Source: Trileptium ribeirensis
Taxonomy: Eukaryota > Nematoda > Enoplea > Enoplida > Thoracostomopsidae
Reading direction: 5' to 3'
Length of the DNA stretch: 64,000 nucleotides
Assembly (NCBI GenBank): GCA_030248225.1
Contig: JASANE010000706.1
Location: 1 to 64,000, forward strand
In this document: positions 45,953 through 54,762 of the stretch, in pieces
Layout of the letters: every line of letters begins with the position of its first letter
How positions within the stretch are numbered: the first letter of the stretch is position 1
Translations under genes and position numbers: made by a program
Notes under the pieces: generated by a model
The model's input: the letters and a program-made list of their open reading frames with translations, nothing else
What the model was told of the DNA's origin: nothing
Database searches by the model: none

Positions 45953-47131
45953 TTGAGTAAAATCGATTTTGGCCAAACAACCCTAAACCCTTTCGAGCTC
46001 AAACAATTGAAAACGACCATCTCGGAGAACGCAGACATATTTAGTGTACACCCGTTCGATCTAGGACGATGTGGTGTGCACCAACACAGGATAGTCACTG
46101 GAGAAGCAAGGCCTATTAAACAGGTGCCCTACCGCCTAGTGCATTCACTGCCAGAACCCTTGCGTGAGGAACTAAACAACATGGTAGAAGCAGGTTTAAT
46201 AACGCCATCCGATTCACCTTGGGGCTCTCCCATAGTTTATGTCACCAAAAGTGACGGTACCTTGCGGTTGTGTGTCGACTTCCGTAAACTCAATGTAGAC
46301 GCAGAACGTGACTTGTACCCACTACCCCGCATAGACGACATACTGGAGTGTCTCAGAAACACCAAATTCATGTCCAGTTTAGATCTTAATAAAGGTTTCT
46401 GGCAATTAGAACTGGACCCTGAGACCAAGGAGAAAACCTCCTTCGTCACTGTCCATGGACAGTATGAATATAACGTTCTGCCATTCGCCCTGAATTCTTC
46501 ACCAGGCGCCTTTCAAAGGTGCATGTCGATCATACTAAAGGGCCTAGAATGGGAACGGTGCCTCATCTACATAGATGACATGCTAGTCTTTTCACCCACC
46601 TTCGAACAACACCTAGCGGACTTAATAACGGTATTTGACAGGTTCTGTAAGGCAAATCTTAAATTAAAACCCTCCAAATGTCAGTTTGGACAGAAACAAT
46701 TAAAATACCTTGGACATAGTATTAGTTCAGAGGGAGTTAAACCAGACCCCGAGAAAACCGCTGCTATAGATAATTACAAACGACCGGAAACTCTCAAACA
46801 ATTGCAGAGCTTCTTAGGACTGGTGGGATACTATCACAAATTTATACCACACTACTCTGAAATTTGCGAACCACTCAACGCGCTTAGGCGAAAGGACAGT
46901 GAATTTAAATGGACACCGCAATGCGAGGAAGCATTCGGAAAACTGCGTAAGGCATTAGTGCAAGAACCGTTACTAATACATCCGGACTTTTCTTATCCTT
47001 TCATACTCCAAACGGACGCTTCTGGATATGCCCTAGGGGCTGTGCTTTCACAGAAAACCGATAAAGGGACACTGCCAATCGCCTACCCGAACAAGTCGCT
47101 CGTGGACTATCAACGCCGATACCTGCCATAG
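45953..47131 (+). CDS. pol: Reverse transcriptase and start of RNase H
   Basis: The frame is open well before 45953. RT motifs: LRLCVDFRKLN, FMSSLDLNKGFWQLEL (motif A), LPFALNSSPGAFQRCM (motif B), CLIYIDDMLVFS (motif C, YIDD near residue 205), LKYLGHSISSEGV (motif E region) and FLGLVGYYHKFIP. RNase H begins with ILQTDASGYALGAVLSQ. The order and wording are Ty3/gypsy. The ORF ends in a TAG at 47129 caused by a one-base loss in the middle of RNase H; the protein resumes in the next frame. Confidence 0.92.
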   Translation: MSKIDFGQTTLNPFELKQLKTTISENADIFSVHPFDLGRCGVHQHRIVTGEARPIKQVPYRLVHSLPEPLREELNNMVEAGLITPSDSPWGSPIVYVTKSDGTLRLCVDFRKLNVDAERDLYPLPRIDDILECLRNTKFMSSLDLNKGFWQLELDPETKEKTSFVTVHGQYEYNVLPFALNSSPGAFQRCMSIILKGLEWERCLIYIDDMLVFSPTFEQHLADLITVFDRFCKANLKLKPSKCQFGQKQLKYLGHSISSEGVKPDPEKTAAIDNYKRPETLKQLQSFLGLVGYYHKFIPHYSEICEPLNALRRKDSEFKWTPQCEEAFGKLRKALVQEPLLIHPDFSYPFILQTDASGYALGAVLSQKTDKGTLPIAYPNKSLVDYQRRYLP

Positions 47132-47754
47132 AGACTGAGGCTCTGGCCATACGATGGGCTGCCTTACACTTCCGACACTACCTACTTGGACATGAATTCC
47201 ATGTTGAGACGGACCACAAGCCACTCAAGGCACTGTTCGAGAGACCACCGCGAAATTCGCTACTAGCTCAATGGCGTAACGAGTTGCTGATGGAATTCGG
47301 TGGCTTTAACATCGAATATCGACCAGGTAAGGCTAATTCCAATGCCGATGGACTTTCACGCGACCCTCGACATGACGTGGAATTTTCTTATTCCTCGGAC
47401 GAAGCTGAGCAGGACGAACAGGACCATCCTCGAATGGTTGCTGTAGCTGTTAAAGGACAGGATCGTGGTAAAGGCAAGGCTCCAGCTAAACCGCCCCGTC
47501 GATTTCCCACCGAAGAAGTTTGGAAACGACTTACTCGACAACTCATGGGACTTCCCCCGGACGCTCCTGTTACTCTACCACCCGAGTACGTTCGGGAACG
47601 CTTCTATCGTATGTTTGGAGGACCTGGTTATGATCCCCTACCGGATCCAACACGTTTCATCTTCTGTGGAGACGTAGACGACCCATGGCCTGAGGGAGTC
47701 GAGGTCCCCTGGAGACGGACGACTGCCCCAGGGACCACCAGAATCCGCTGGTGA
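47132..47754 (+). pseudogene. pol: RNase H remainder, after a one-base frameshift
   Basis: In the frame one back (-1), the DNA reads ETEALAIRWAALHFRHYL, TDHKPLKALFE and NADGLSRDP. These supply the missing Glu and Asp residues of RNase H and the usual gypsy ending. A P/R-rich linker then follows to TGA 47752. Because the break falls within one domain, this is damage (or a sequencing error), not programmed frameshifting. Confidence 0.8.
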
Positions 47755-48054
47755 ACCGATCCACGGACCCCTTCAGCACCCGAACCACCCGCCAGACCCC
47801 CGCAACCTCAGTAACCCCCGACCGCTCCGACACCACCTGCTCCCGGTGCGGCGAGTGAGAGCTCGACCCGTGCCACGGCTGGTACACCTGAACCTGCTAG
47901 ACCACGGACGCTACCGACAAACGCCAGACAGAGATACGGAGGTTTACCCGAAGTAGAGGAGTTTGACACTTTGATTAAGGTTGCTTACGCATGCGGACCA
48001 CGAATACAATTACAACGCCCTGAACAAGTCTACGACACCGGAGAACACATATAG
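47755..48054 (+). pseudogene. Pol linker with stops
   Basis: P-, R- and A-rich frame-1 sequence with TAA at about 47812 and TAG at 48052, joining RNase H to integrase. No domain recognised. Confidence 0.5.
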
Positions 48055-49116
48055 TTACCATACTTCCAACAATACGAAGGGAGGAACCTTCTCAATTATT
48101 TACCCTGTATTCAACGCAGAGATAAACAATTTGGTCCTATTTGGTGGTACTTACATACGCGACAGTCGCCCGCCGACGAAAAGGCAGCGACCGCCCTCAA
48201 ACTAGAAGCCCACCATTATAGACTCTGCCCCGACACCGCCATTTTATACTTGCATCCCATTGTGCCAAACGACCATAGACCCAAATTATGCGTACCCAGA
48301 TTGCTCATACGGCAAATACTTAAACACAAACATGACACCTTATTCGGTGGACACCCTGGTCGAGATCGACTACTGAGCAAACTCAAGCAATTCTACTACT
48401 GGGAAACCATGGGTAAGGACGTGGACGAATACGTAAAGAGGTGCGTACTCTGCCAACGATCACGCAATCTACCACAAAATGTTCGAGCCGCGCTCGGAGA
48501 GAACCCGTTGGCTAGTGCACCCATGCATCGCATGTTTGTCGACATGTTGAACACTCGGGTACTATCCCGGAACGGAAACAGGTATGTAATTGCCTTTATC
48601 GACCAGTTCACAAAACTAGTAATTGCCGCTGCTTTACCGGACCAAACCGCTAAGAGCGTAGATAAGGTTTTCGTCGAGGACGTGGTGTGCCGCTATGGCG
48701 CACCCGAAGAGCTAGTCTCAGACCGAGGCGGATGTTTCGTTTCAGAAGTAATGGAGGCCTTGTGCGCTAGGCTACACACTTTTAAGCGCGAGACGCTCAG
48801 CTATAACCCGAAGGCCAATGGAGAATATGAACGCTTTAACCGTACTCTGTTATTTCTCCTAAAAGTAGCATTACCTGAAAAGGACCATACTACGTGGGAT
48901 GAAGTCCTACCGTATTGCATCATGTCCTACAATTCAGCCGTACACGCTTCCACGCACTACCCACCATTCATGCTTATGCACGGATTCCAACCCCGCGTGC
49001 CGGGTGGAATCGAAACCCAGACTGACTGGGGACGTTACCCCGGAGCAGAAGCATATCGTGCTAACGTACAACGGTGGTTAGCCACCATCAGGGATCAAGC
49101 CTATCGATCCATGTAA
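48055..49116 (+). pseudogene. pol: Integrase: zinc-binding domain and DDE core
   Basis: The frame opens at 48055. The HHCC zinc domain is visible (KHKHDTLFGGHPGRDRL, then CVLCQRS). The DDE core has FVDML, LVSDRGG and NGEYERFNRTL, with the last Asp and Glu about 35 residues apart. It would insert the DNA copy into the genome. A TAA at 49114-49116 cuts off the C-terminal domain, which continues in the same frame. The first in-frame start-like codon (TTG 48250) is not meaningful, since this is part of a polyprotein. Confidence 0.87.
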
Positions 49117-49830
49117 TCCGCTCGGGAATACAGGAAACGGTATTACAATCGCAAGATCAAGATCCCAGACTACCGAGTCAATGATCACGTGTGGATGTAT
49201 CGATATTATACCACCTCAGGTTTATCACGCAAATTAGAACGGAGGTGGTGTGGACCATACCAGATTACTAAAATAATGCCGCCTTGCATTTGTGTTAAGC
49301 TCCCCGGACAACCTAATGCTTCCGACCATGTCGTTCGCATAAATCGCACCAAACCTTGCTATCGCCCGCTAAGCAGCTTCCCCGACATGGCCGATTTACT
49401 CAAAGCAGTCCCTCCCGCTTACATCGAGGCTGCATTACAGGAACCCGGAGAAACCATCCTCGCGGACAAATATTTCGCCAGGGAATTACAGGCTGCCGAT
49501 CCAGATGCAGTCGACCGGTTGCGCCAAGAGAGTGATAGTGCATCCGACGTCGGTAGTGTAGAGATAGGAGAACCTAACTTAGAATACACGCAAGCTCAGG
49601 CAGACATACACCGCGCCGCAGTAGAACAGCTGACCATTCAGGCCCAGGGCTCCTCCGGAGCTCTGCAACAAAACAGACTTCCCCTTTGCGACCCTGACAG
49701 AACTCCAGACACTGAATGGCCCACTACATCACAGGAACTCGCTACCCTAGACCCCGCTAAGTTACCTTACGCGCTTGACAACCCCCTGGTACCTTCTCGC
49801 CCGAGTATGTACAACATACTGCCCCAGTAA
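49117..49830 (+). pseudogene. pol: Integrase C-terminal GPY/F-like domain and tail
   Basis: Continues the integrase frame past TAA 49114. It has a basic start (YRKRYYNRK), then LERRWCGPYQITKI, the GPY/F module seen in gypsy integrases, and HVVRINRTKPCY, its usual end. The last 150 residues are acidic and glutamine-rich with no domain. It stops at 49828. The following ORF starts in the -1 frame, which is open from 49779, with a C5 run at 49782-49786 inside the overlap. Confidence 0.75.
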
Positions 49831-51650
49831 CCCTACGAGAACAGGAACGATCAGTTCGAACTGAGGAGCCTACCAGACCTCTAACAGTAAAACGCTCAGA
49901 GGACGGTCGAGCACTACGACCATTCAACGTTAATGACCTAGGTCTCGTAGAATTACTCGCCTCACAAGATCCGGACGAACACTCGCCCCACACTCCAGAA
50001 CAAGCCACATCTCCAACCTCAGTAGTTGAACATGCTGTTCAAACCTCTCCGCTTACGCCTGCCCAACGTCGAGCCGCCATCGCTACCCAAACATCCCGCA
50101 GCCCCCAGACACAACGCTTAGTGACTGAATCGGACCAGCCAGTGACACCATACCACACCTATCGCGAACCTATAGCGTCCTACGAACAACCATATTCCAT
50201 ACCTCGTCAGGCATACTCCGCCCCACCTACACCACTTCCGCATACTCCCCTAATGCCACTAGGATTCGAAGCCACAATAGAGGACTATGTTCCAGACGAA
50301 TGGCTCACACCATATTACACCCCTCCTATACCACAACCCGCGCAATCCGTCCCAATAACCAGCCAACCTCCACTGGAACCCGCACCAACACCAAAACCTA
50401 CGCCTAAACCACGACAAAAGCAAGTCCAACACCCTACACCGACGAATGAACCAGTATCATCCGTGAGTTCGGAGACCACGTCACCTGAAACAATCGATTC
50501 CCCGACGCCACCCCACCGGTGGAAAATCCCTCCCCTATTGTCTCCCCTAGCGGAGCATGGAACCAAGGGCCCACAGGTACCATCCTTTGGTCGATGGACC
50601 ACCCAGAGACAAAATGAGTTAGCGCAGTGGGAATGGGAAATGCAGGAAATAAGGAGGAAGAGAGAGGAAGCCGCTCGCGCCCGAGGAGAAATACAAGATG
50701 CAACTGAATTAATGAAGTACATAAGGGGATCTCCCATACAATGCATTCCCTCGGAAGACCAAATAGCAGCCGACGGAATTGTAGAAGAATTTATTGAAAG
50801 TTTAGCTCGACAACGAGAAGCAAGTACGCAGAACACAAGTAAACAGAGCCGACCTTCCGAGTTTTCGGAAGGCGGTCGACCGAAACGATTACGACCACGA
50901 ACGGCAGACAAGGACAATGAGACAATATCAACCATTGGCGAATCAACCAAGGGCTCCTCTACCGGGAGGAAGGGAAGAGCGCCGCCGCGCAGCGCTCCCT
51001 CCACCCTCAAGGGAGTTCTAACTCGACCATCACGCGCCAAACCACGTAGACCAACCCCAGCTAGAGCCCAATCACAAGTTAGTTGGGAAGACGAAGAGGA
51101 TGAGATACCTCTTAGCCAACTCTTACCGGGACCCCGCCGAAGGCCCCACTTCGAACTCGACCCTCCAACCGAGGAGAGCGAGGGATCTCCTGAAATGGGA
51201 CCATCTTCACGCCAAGTCAAGGAGAGGGAAGAACCTCCTCAGCCTACTCGCCGACAGCCACATAGACAAGCCAGAGACCATTGTCGCTGGTATGAAGAAT
51301 ACTTACCACACGGAGAAGAAGCTCGGGTCATAATACCACGACTCGACCCCCGGAATGTGAAGCCCCAGACTATGGCACCAGCTCGACGGACTATACCTCT
51401 CGCTCCACCGACTCGACATCGTGACCCTGTCATGTCGATGGATTATCCATCTGGTAGTGCTCGTGCACGGCACGACATGTTCGAATCTTTTAGGGACATC
51501 TTTGACGAACAGGACATCGAGGACATGTTATCCGCACATCCGGACTTGGAACCAAACGAGGACAGTGGACAAAGACAAATACGACCCGGAGATGTCGGAC
51601 TGGAGGTGGTCCGACCTCCTAGACAACTGCCTTGCGAGAGACGGTTGTAA
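49831..51650 (+). CDS. Proline-rich, charged ORF of unknown function
   Basis: Frame 0 is open from 49779; the first start-like codon of the long ORF is GTG at 50121 (509 codons). The product is P-, T-, S- and Q-rich, with a helical charged stretch near QWEWEMQEIRRKREEAARA and basic patches (GRPKRLRPR, GPRRRPHFELD). No catalytic motif is seen and I do not recognise it. It is probably continuous with pol upstream and, after a shift near 51650, with the NADAR ORF downstream. The DNA contains the hairpin CCTTCCGAGTTTTCGGAAGG at 50863. It could be a structural or RNA-binding accessory protein, but this is a guess. Confidence 0.55.
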
Positions 51651-51774
51651 CGTTTGAATCACTCAAGCAGCACCCCCAGAAATCACGAGCTCCCGCCACC
51701 AATCTCCCTCAAGAACCGCCGCTAATGGCGATGAATACTATTGCAGGAATCACCAATTCAAAGGACGCAACGAC

Positions 51775-52908
51775 ATGGAACAACTTCCGCAACCTCGGGT
51801 GCCGTATTACGCTATCAACTATGGTGCGCCGATCGAAACGTTCCTGTCCAAAGGCACACGATGGCCGGAACTTTCAAACATGGCACCGCTAGGCCAAACC
51901 ATAAGCCAATATCCCATTGAATACGCCTCGACGGAGCAAGGATACCAGCTCCTCGTCACATATTTATTCGTCGAGGAGCAGGCGAAACAAGACATTTCGG
52001 ACTTGAAGATGGGAGCTCGGGACGTTAAAGCCATCTCCCGTAGGAACAAACAAAAGTTCCTGAACCCGGAAACAACTGAGCGCCTCCGCCCAATACTACC
52101 CCATCTCATGCGGACGGTGCTACTAGAGAAATTCAAGATTCCTCGGTTCAGGGATGCCCTACTCGCCACCGGATATGCGCTATTGCTCGAGGCAAACCGG
52201 TCTGATTCATTCTGGGGAATCGGCCTATGGCCGGAAGACATCACCTTCGGCAAGCGACCGCCACCCTGCCATAATGTTATGGGTCGCCTATTGGAGGAAG
52301 TTCGATCCTTCCTCCGCCATAACGTCGCCTCCTGGCCAACTGTCTTGATTTTGGGCGACTCATTAGCAGCGCCCTTGGTCAATATGGCCGCATCAAAGGG
52401 GTGGTTTGCCATCACATGGCCGGGAGCCACCATGCAATTCTTAGTCCGATTGGCGACGTGCATCGCAACGCCGCAGACCAAAACCGTCATGATACTTGGT
52501 GGATATAAAGCGGCCTTACGAGCGAAGCCGCACGAAGGTCGTTTGCTGGATACACCCAGTAAGGTCATGCGTCGAGTGCGCCGATATATATGCACATTCG
52601 ACTACCTTCTTAGCGATGGAGCCCGAGCAATTATCGCCCCGCCTCCACCACATTGGGACATTGGACAGGACGATACCATTGGATGGCACGACGAGCTCAC
52701 CAAACTATTTCAAGACATTAAATGGCAATTTCCCGCCAGAATCCAGAAAGCGTCAATGTCAGAATACCCACCCGAATTAGTCGAACCAGGCGCTTGGGAA
52801 AACATTACCGACGGCAACGAAATTTCGGAACCTCGCATTTCCGAACCTTATATCGGGTACTTCCGCAAATGGGTTCAACAGAACCTAGCCCCCAATAGTT
52901 GGGAGTGA
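51775..52908 (+). CDS. NADAR domain fused to an SGNH/GDSL-like domain
   Basis: 377 residues from ATG 51775; the frame is open from 51658. Residues about 15-150 carry the NADAR (YbiA-like) pattern: PELSNMAPL, then ASTEQGYQ, a basic helical middle, then LLATGYALLLEANRSDSFWG, close to the family's TG-x-x-x-L-x-E-x-x-x-x-D-x-x-W-G-x-G. NADAR proteins act as N-glycosidases on ADP-ribose-linked or riboflavin-pathway substrates; some remove ADP-ribose from guanine. From residue about 185, VLILGDSLAAPL looks like block I of SGNH hydrolases and VMILGGYKA stands where block III (GxND) lies, but Asn is lost and the terminal DxxH is unclear. It is intact and the last ORF before the 3' LTR. I know of no standard retroelement gene like it. 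Confidence 0.75.
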   Translation: MEQLPQPRVPYYAINYGAPIETFLSKGTRWPELSNMAPLGQTISQYPIEYASTEQGYQLLVTYLFVEEQAKQDISDLKMGARDVKAISRRNKQKFLNPETTERLRPILPHLMRTVLLEKFKIPRFRDALLATGYALLLEANRSDSFWGIGLWPEDITFGKRPPPCHNVMGRLLEEVRSFLRHNVASWPTVLILGDSLAAPLVNMAASKGWFAITWPGATMQFLVRLATCIATPQTKTVMILGGYKAALRAKPHEGRLLDTPSKVMRRVRRYICTFDYLLSDGARAIIAPPPPHWDIGQDDTIGWHDELTKLFQDIKWQFPARIQKASMSEYPPELVEPGAWENITDGNEISEPRISEPYIGYFRKWVQQNLAPNSWE

Positions 52909-53564
52909 GACAATAAGAAGGAAACTCTGACATGACCATATGTCCATTGATTATGGAAGCAACTTTTTGGTTGTTTTGCCACAAGGAACTGTCAAGCGCA
53001 CTTGCGGTGAGCCCGAAACCAAGGTATCATAACAATGTTATATGTATATTATCCGATGTATAGGTAACAGTATGAATACCTTATGTTATCACCTATTTTC
53101 ATTTACATTTGTATTCGTTGTGTAATGTGTTCTTGTGTGCATAACTTTACCATGGCACCAGGGCCGAAATAATTGACTAAAGCGACTCCTAACCAGGCTG
53201 AAAATTCTTTCAAAAAGTAGAGCAAAGTCCTTTTCGCCCCCTTAAAAATATAGGAGGAGGACTCTTCAGGAGTAGAAATCGGCAGGAGCTAGGAAGGGCT
53301 CGCCGGAATTTGGCTAAAGTTGGCATCGAATACCACATTTTCAGAAATTCGTAAACAAGCAACCAATGATGGTCAATAAGACATTTCGACAAAAACATTA
53401 AGTAAGCTAGGAAACCGAAATTTTCATGAAATTTTTTTTGAAAAAGGGGTCTTAGTCGTCGGAGACTCCACTATAGGCACGAACTTTACCATAAGAACAA
53501 CAGAGAAAATTGCCTCCAGCCCGAATAATTAAGTCCGAAAATTTCCATTTAAAAATATAAGAGA
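52909..53564 (+). other. 3' untranslated region and polypurine tract
   Basis: No ORF. The last bases before the 3' LTR are AAAAATATAAGAGA, a plausible though T-interrupted purine tract. Confidence 0.5.
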
Positions 53565-54762
53565 TGTAACAGGCCCGTTCCGGCCCGTTACGCGTCTCTC
53601 ACACGATTCCGACGTTAAGTCCGCTTAAACACGCCTCAAATCGGACTGGATAAAAGTTTACGGGAACAAGGTTTTCATGTGGTGTGACTGGGTGCCATGG
53701 GTACCGACAATTGCGTTTCGTATTACTATATTATGCATGTATTTTTGCCGTTGCTATGCTTTTGTCATTGATATAACCTGTTATTGCATGACCTGTTTTA
53801 TGATTGTGTAGCCGGATAAGGCGCCACTGAGCCCAGAGGAAACTGGCTTCGCTCATCTGGTTAAACTCAGAAAGATAAAAATGTAGGATAGTATTTCACT
53901 GGCTAGGACAGAAAATCCGAACGGAACTCGACCAATAGCCCATGTTTCTCCACTGAAAGTTCAAATTTCTGACCGTCCGGGAATAGGAGGCCCTTGACAA
54001 CTTAAGGGATCGGAAAGTAATCAAAATCAGGACTATCAATTTTACCTGGTTCAAGCAAACCATAGCCTAATGGTCACAACAGTGAGCCGAGACAAATGGG
54101 TTATGGACGGCCTGTTTATCGGCCCGTAGCCGTCCAACGGTTCAGATTTACCGAAAAGGCCCATAGTTCTTTTCGGTAGAGAATTTTTAGGGCTTTCAAA
54201 CGAGCTCAAGACATCACAAATTGTTGGAGGATTTCCTGAGATATTCTAGGGACAAACAGGTGAACATTTAATTAACAGCCAATACTTACGCTAGGTTTGG
54301 CTGGTGACCATGGTTCCGAGTGGACCTGATATAGGCATATATATATATAGTTATGTATATATATAGATGTGTGTGTACTGCCTGATTTCCGTGTCGCAGT
54401 ACGGCTATTTTTCCGCCCCTCCGTATCAAAACCTTTCTTTTTGTAGCACCCTTTGACGCCCAAAATTGCCTGACCACCATACTAACAACTGGTTTTTCTG
54501 GTACTCATCGGATCAGTGATCGACCGTACGCGTGTTTCCAAGTAGTCTACCCATTTAGGCACCTGGCGAGGCCAGGCGGGTCTCGATCTGACCAGTCATC
54601 CCGCTGCTATATAACTTATCTTCCTGTTTTATAATGCACCACGAAAATTCAACACAAAATTCCGTCAGTTTGTACCAACTCCGTATTTGACCCCAGACCC
54701 TAAATGTGCTCACGCGACCCCTCATTCTACTCGCCTGCTCCTGGCGAGCACAACGATATCCG
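53565..54762 (+). repeat. 3' LTR
   Basis: Starts TGTAACAGGCCCGTTCC and matches the 5' LTR to ATATCCGA. It lacks the 27-bp hairpin segment present in the 5' LTR. Beyond 54762 the sequence differs from the 5' leader, as it should. However, a TTACA end that would mirror the TGTAACAGG start appears only at 54798, so the exact end is unclear. Confidence 0.8.

Larger units (their letters stand above)
39924..54762 (+). mobile_element. Large Ty3/gypsy-type LTR retroelement with gag, env-like, pro-pol and a NADAR-SGNH ORF
   Basis: About 14.8 kb, bounded by LTRs that match almost throughout (39924-41158 and 53565-54762, both starting TGTAACAGG). Coding order on the + strand: gag, envelope-like protein, aspartic protease, RT, RNase H, integrase, proline-rich ORF, NADAR-SGNH ORF. 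Breaks: TGA 43093, TAG 44940, a one-base shift near 47127, TGA 47752, TAA about 47812, TAG 48052, TAA 49114, a shift near 49780-49827, TAA 51648. The order RT-RNase H-integrase and the GPY/F-like tail place it in Ty3/gypsy. Two features are unusual to me: the envelope-like gene before protease and the two extra ORFs at the 3' end. The element is far more GC-rich than its surroundings. Confidence 0.85.

Noticed and set aside
43093..49116. All in-frame stops in the retroelement could be C-to-T changes, suggesting RIP or cytidine deamination
   Set aside because: Every TAA, TAG and TGA is one C-to-T step from CAA, CAG or CGA, so the observation carries no information without sister copies.
48052..49116. 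A variant genetic code with TAA and TAG read as glutamine
   Set aside because: The myosin gene and both intact transposon ORFs end at ordinary TAA or TGA stops, and the element also has frameshifts and TGA stops.
49779..49830. Programmed -1 frameshift between integrase and the proline-rich ORF
   Set aside because: The C5 run does not form a standard slippery heptamer in the zero frame. Kept only as a possibility, since indel damage is common in this copy.
50315..51220. A 301-codon - strand frame opposite the proline-rich ORF
   Set aside because: It is the antisense of a low-complexity P/R-rich gene. No domain.
51819..52595. A 258-codon - strand frame opposite the NADAR ORF
   Set aside because: The + strand has clear domain patterns, while the - strand product has none.
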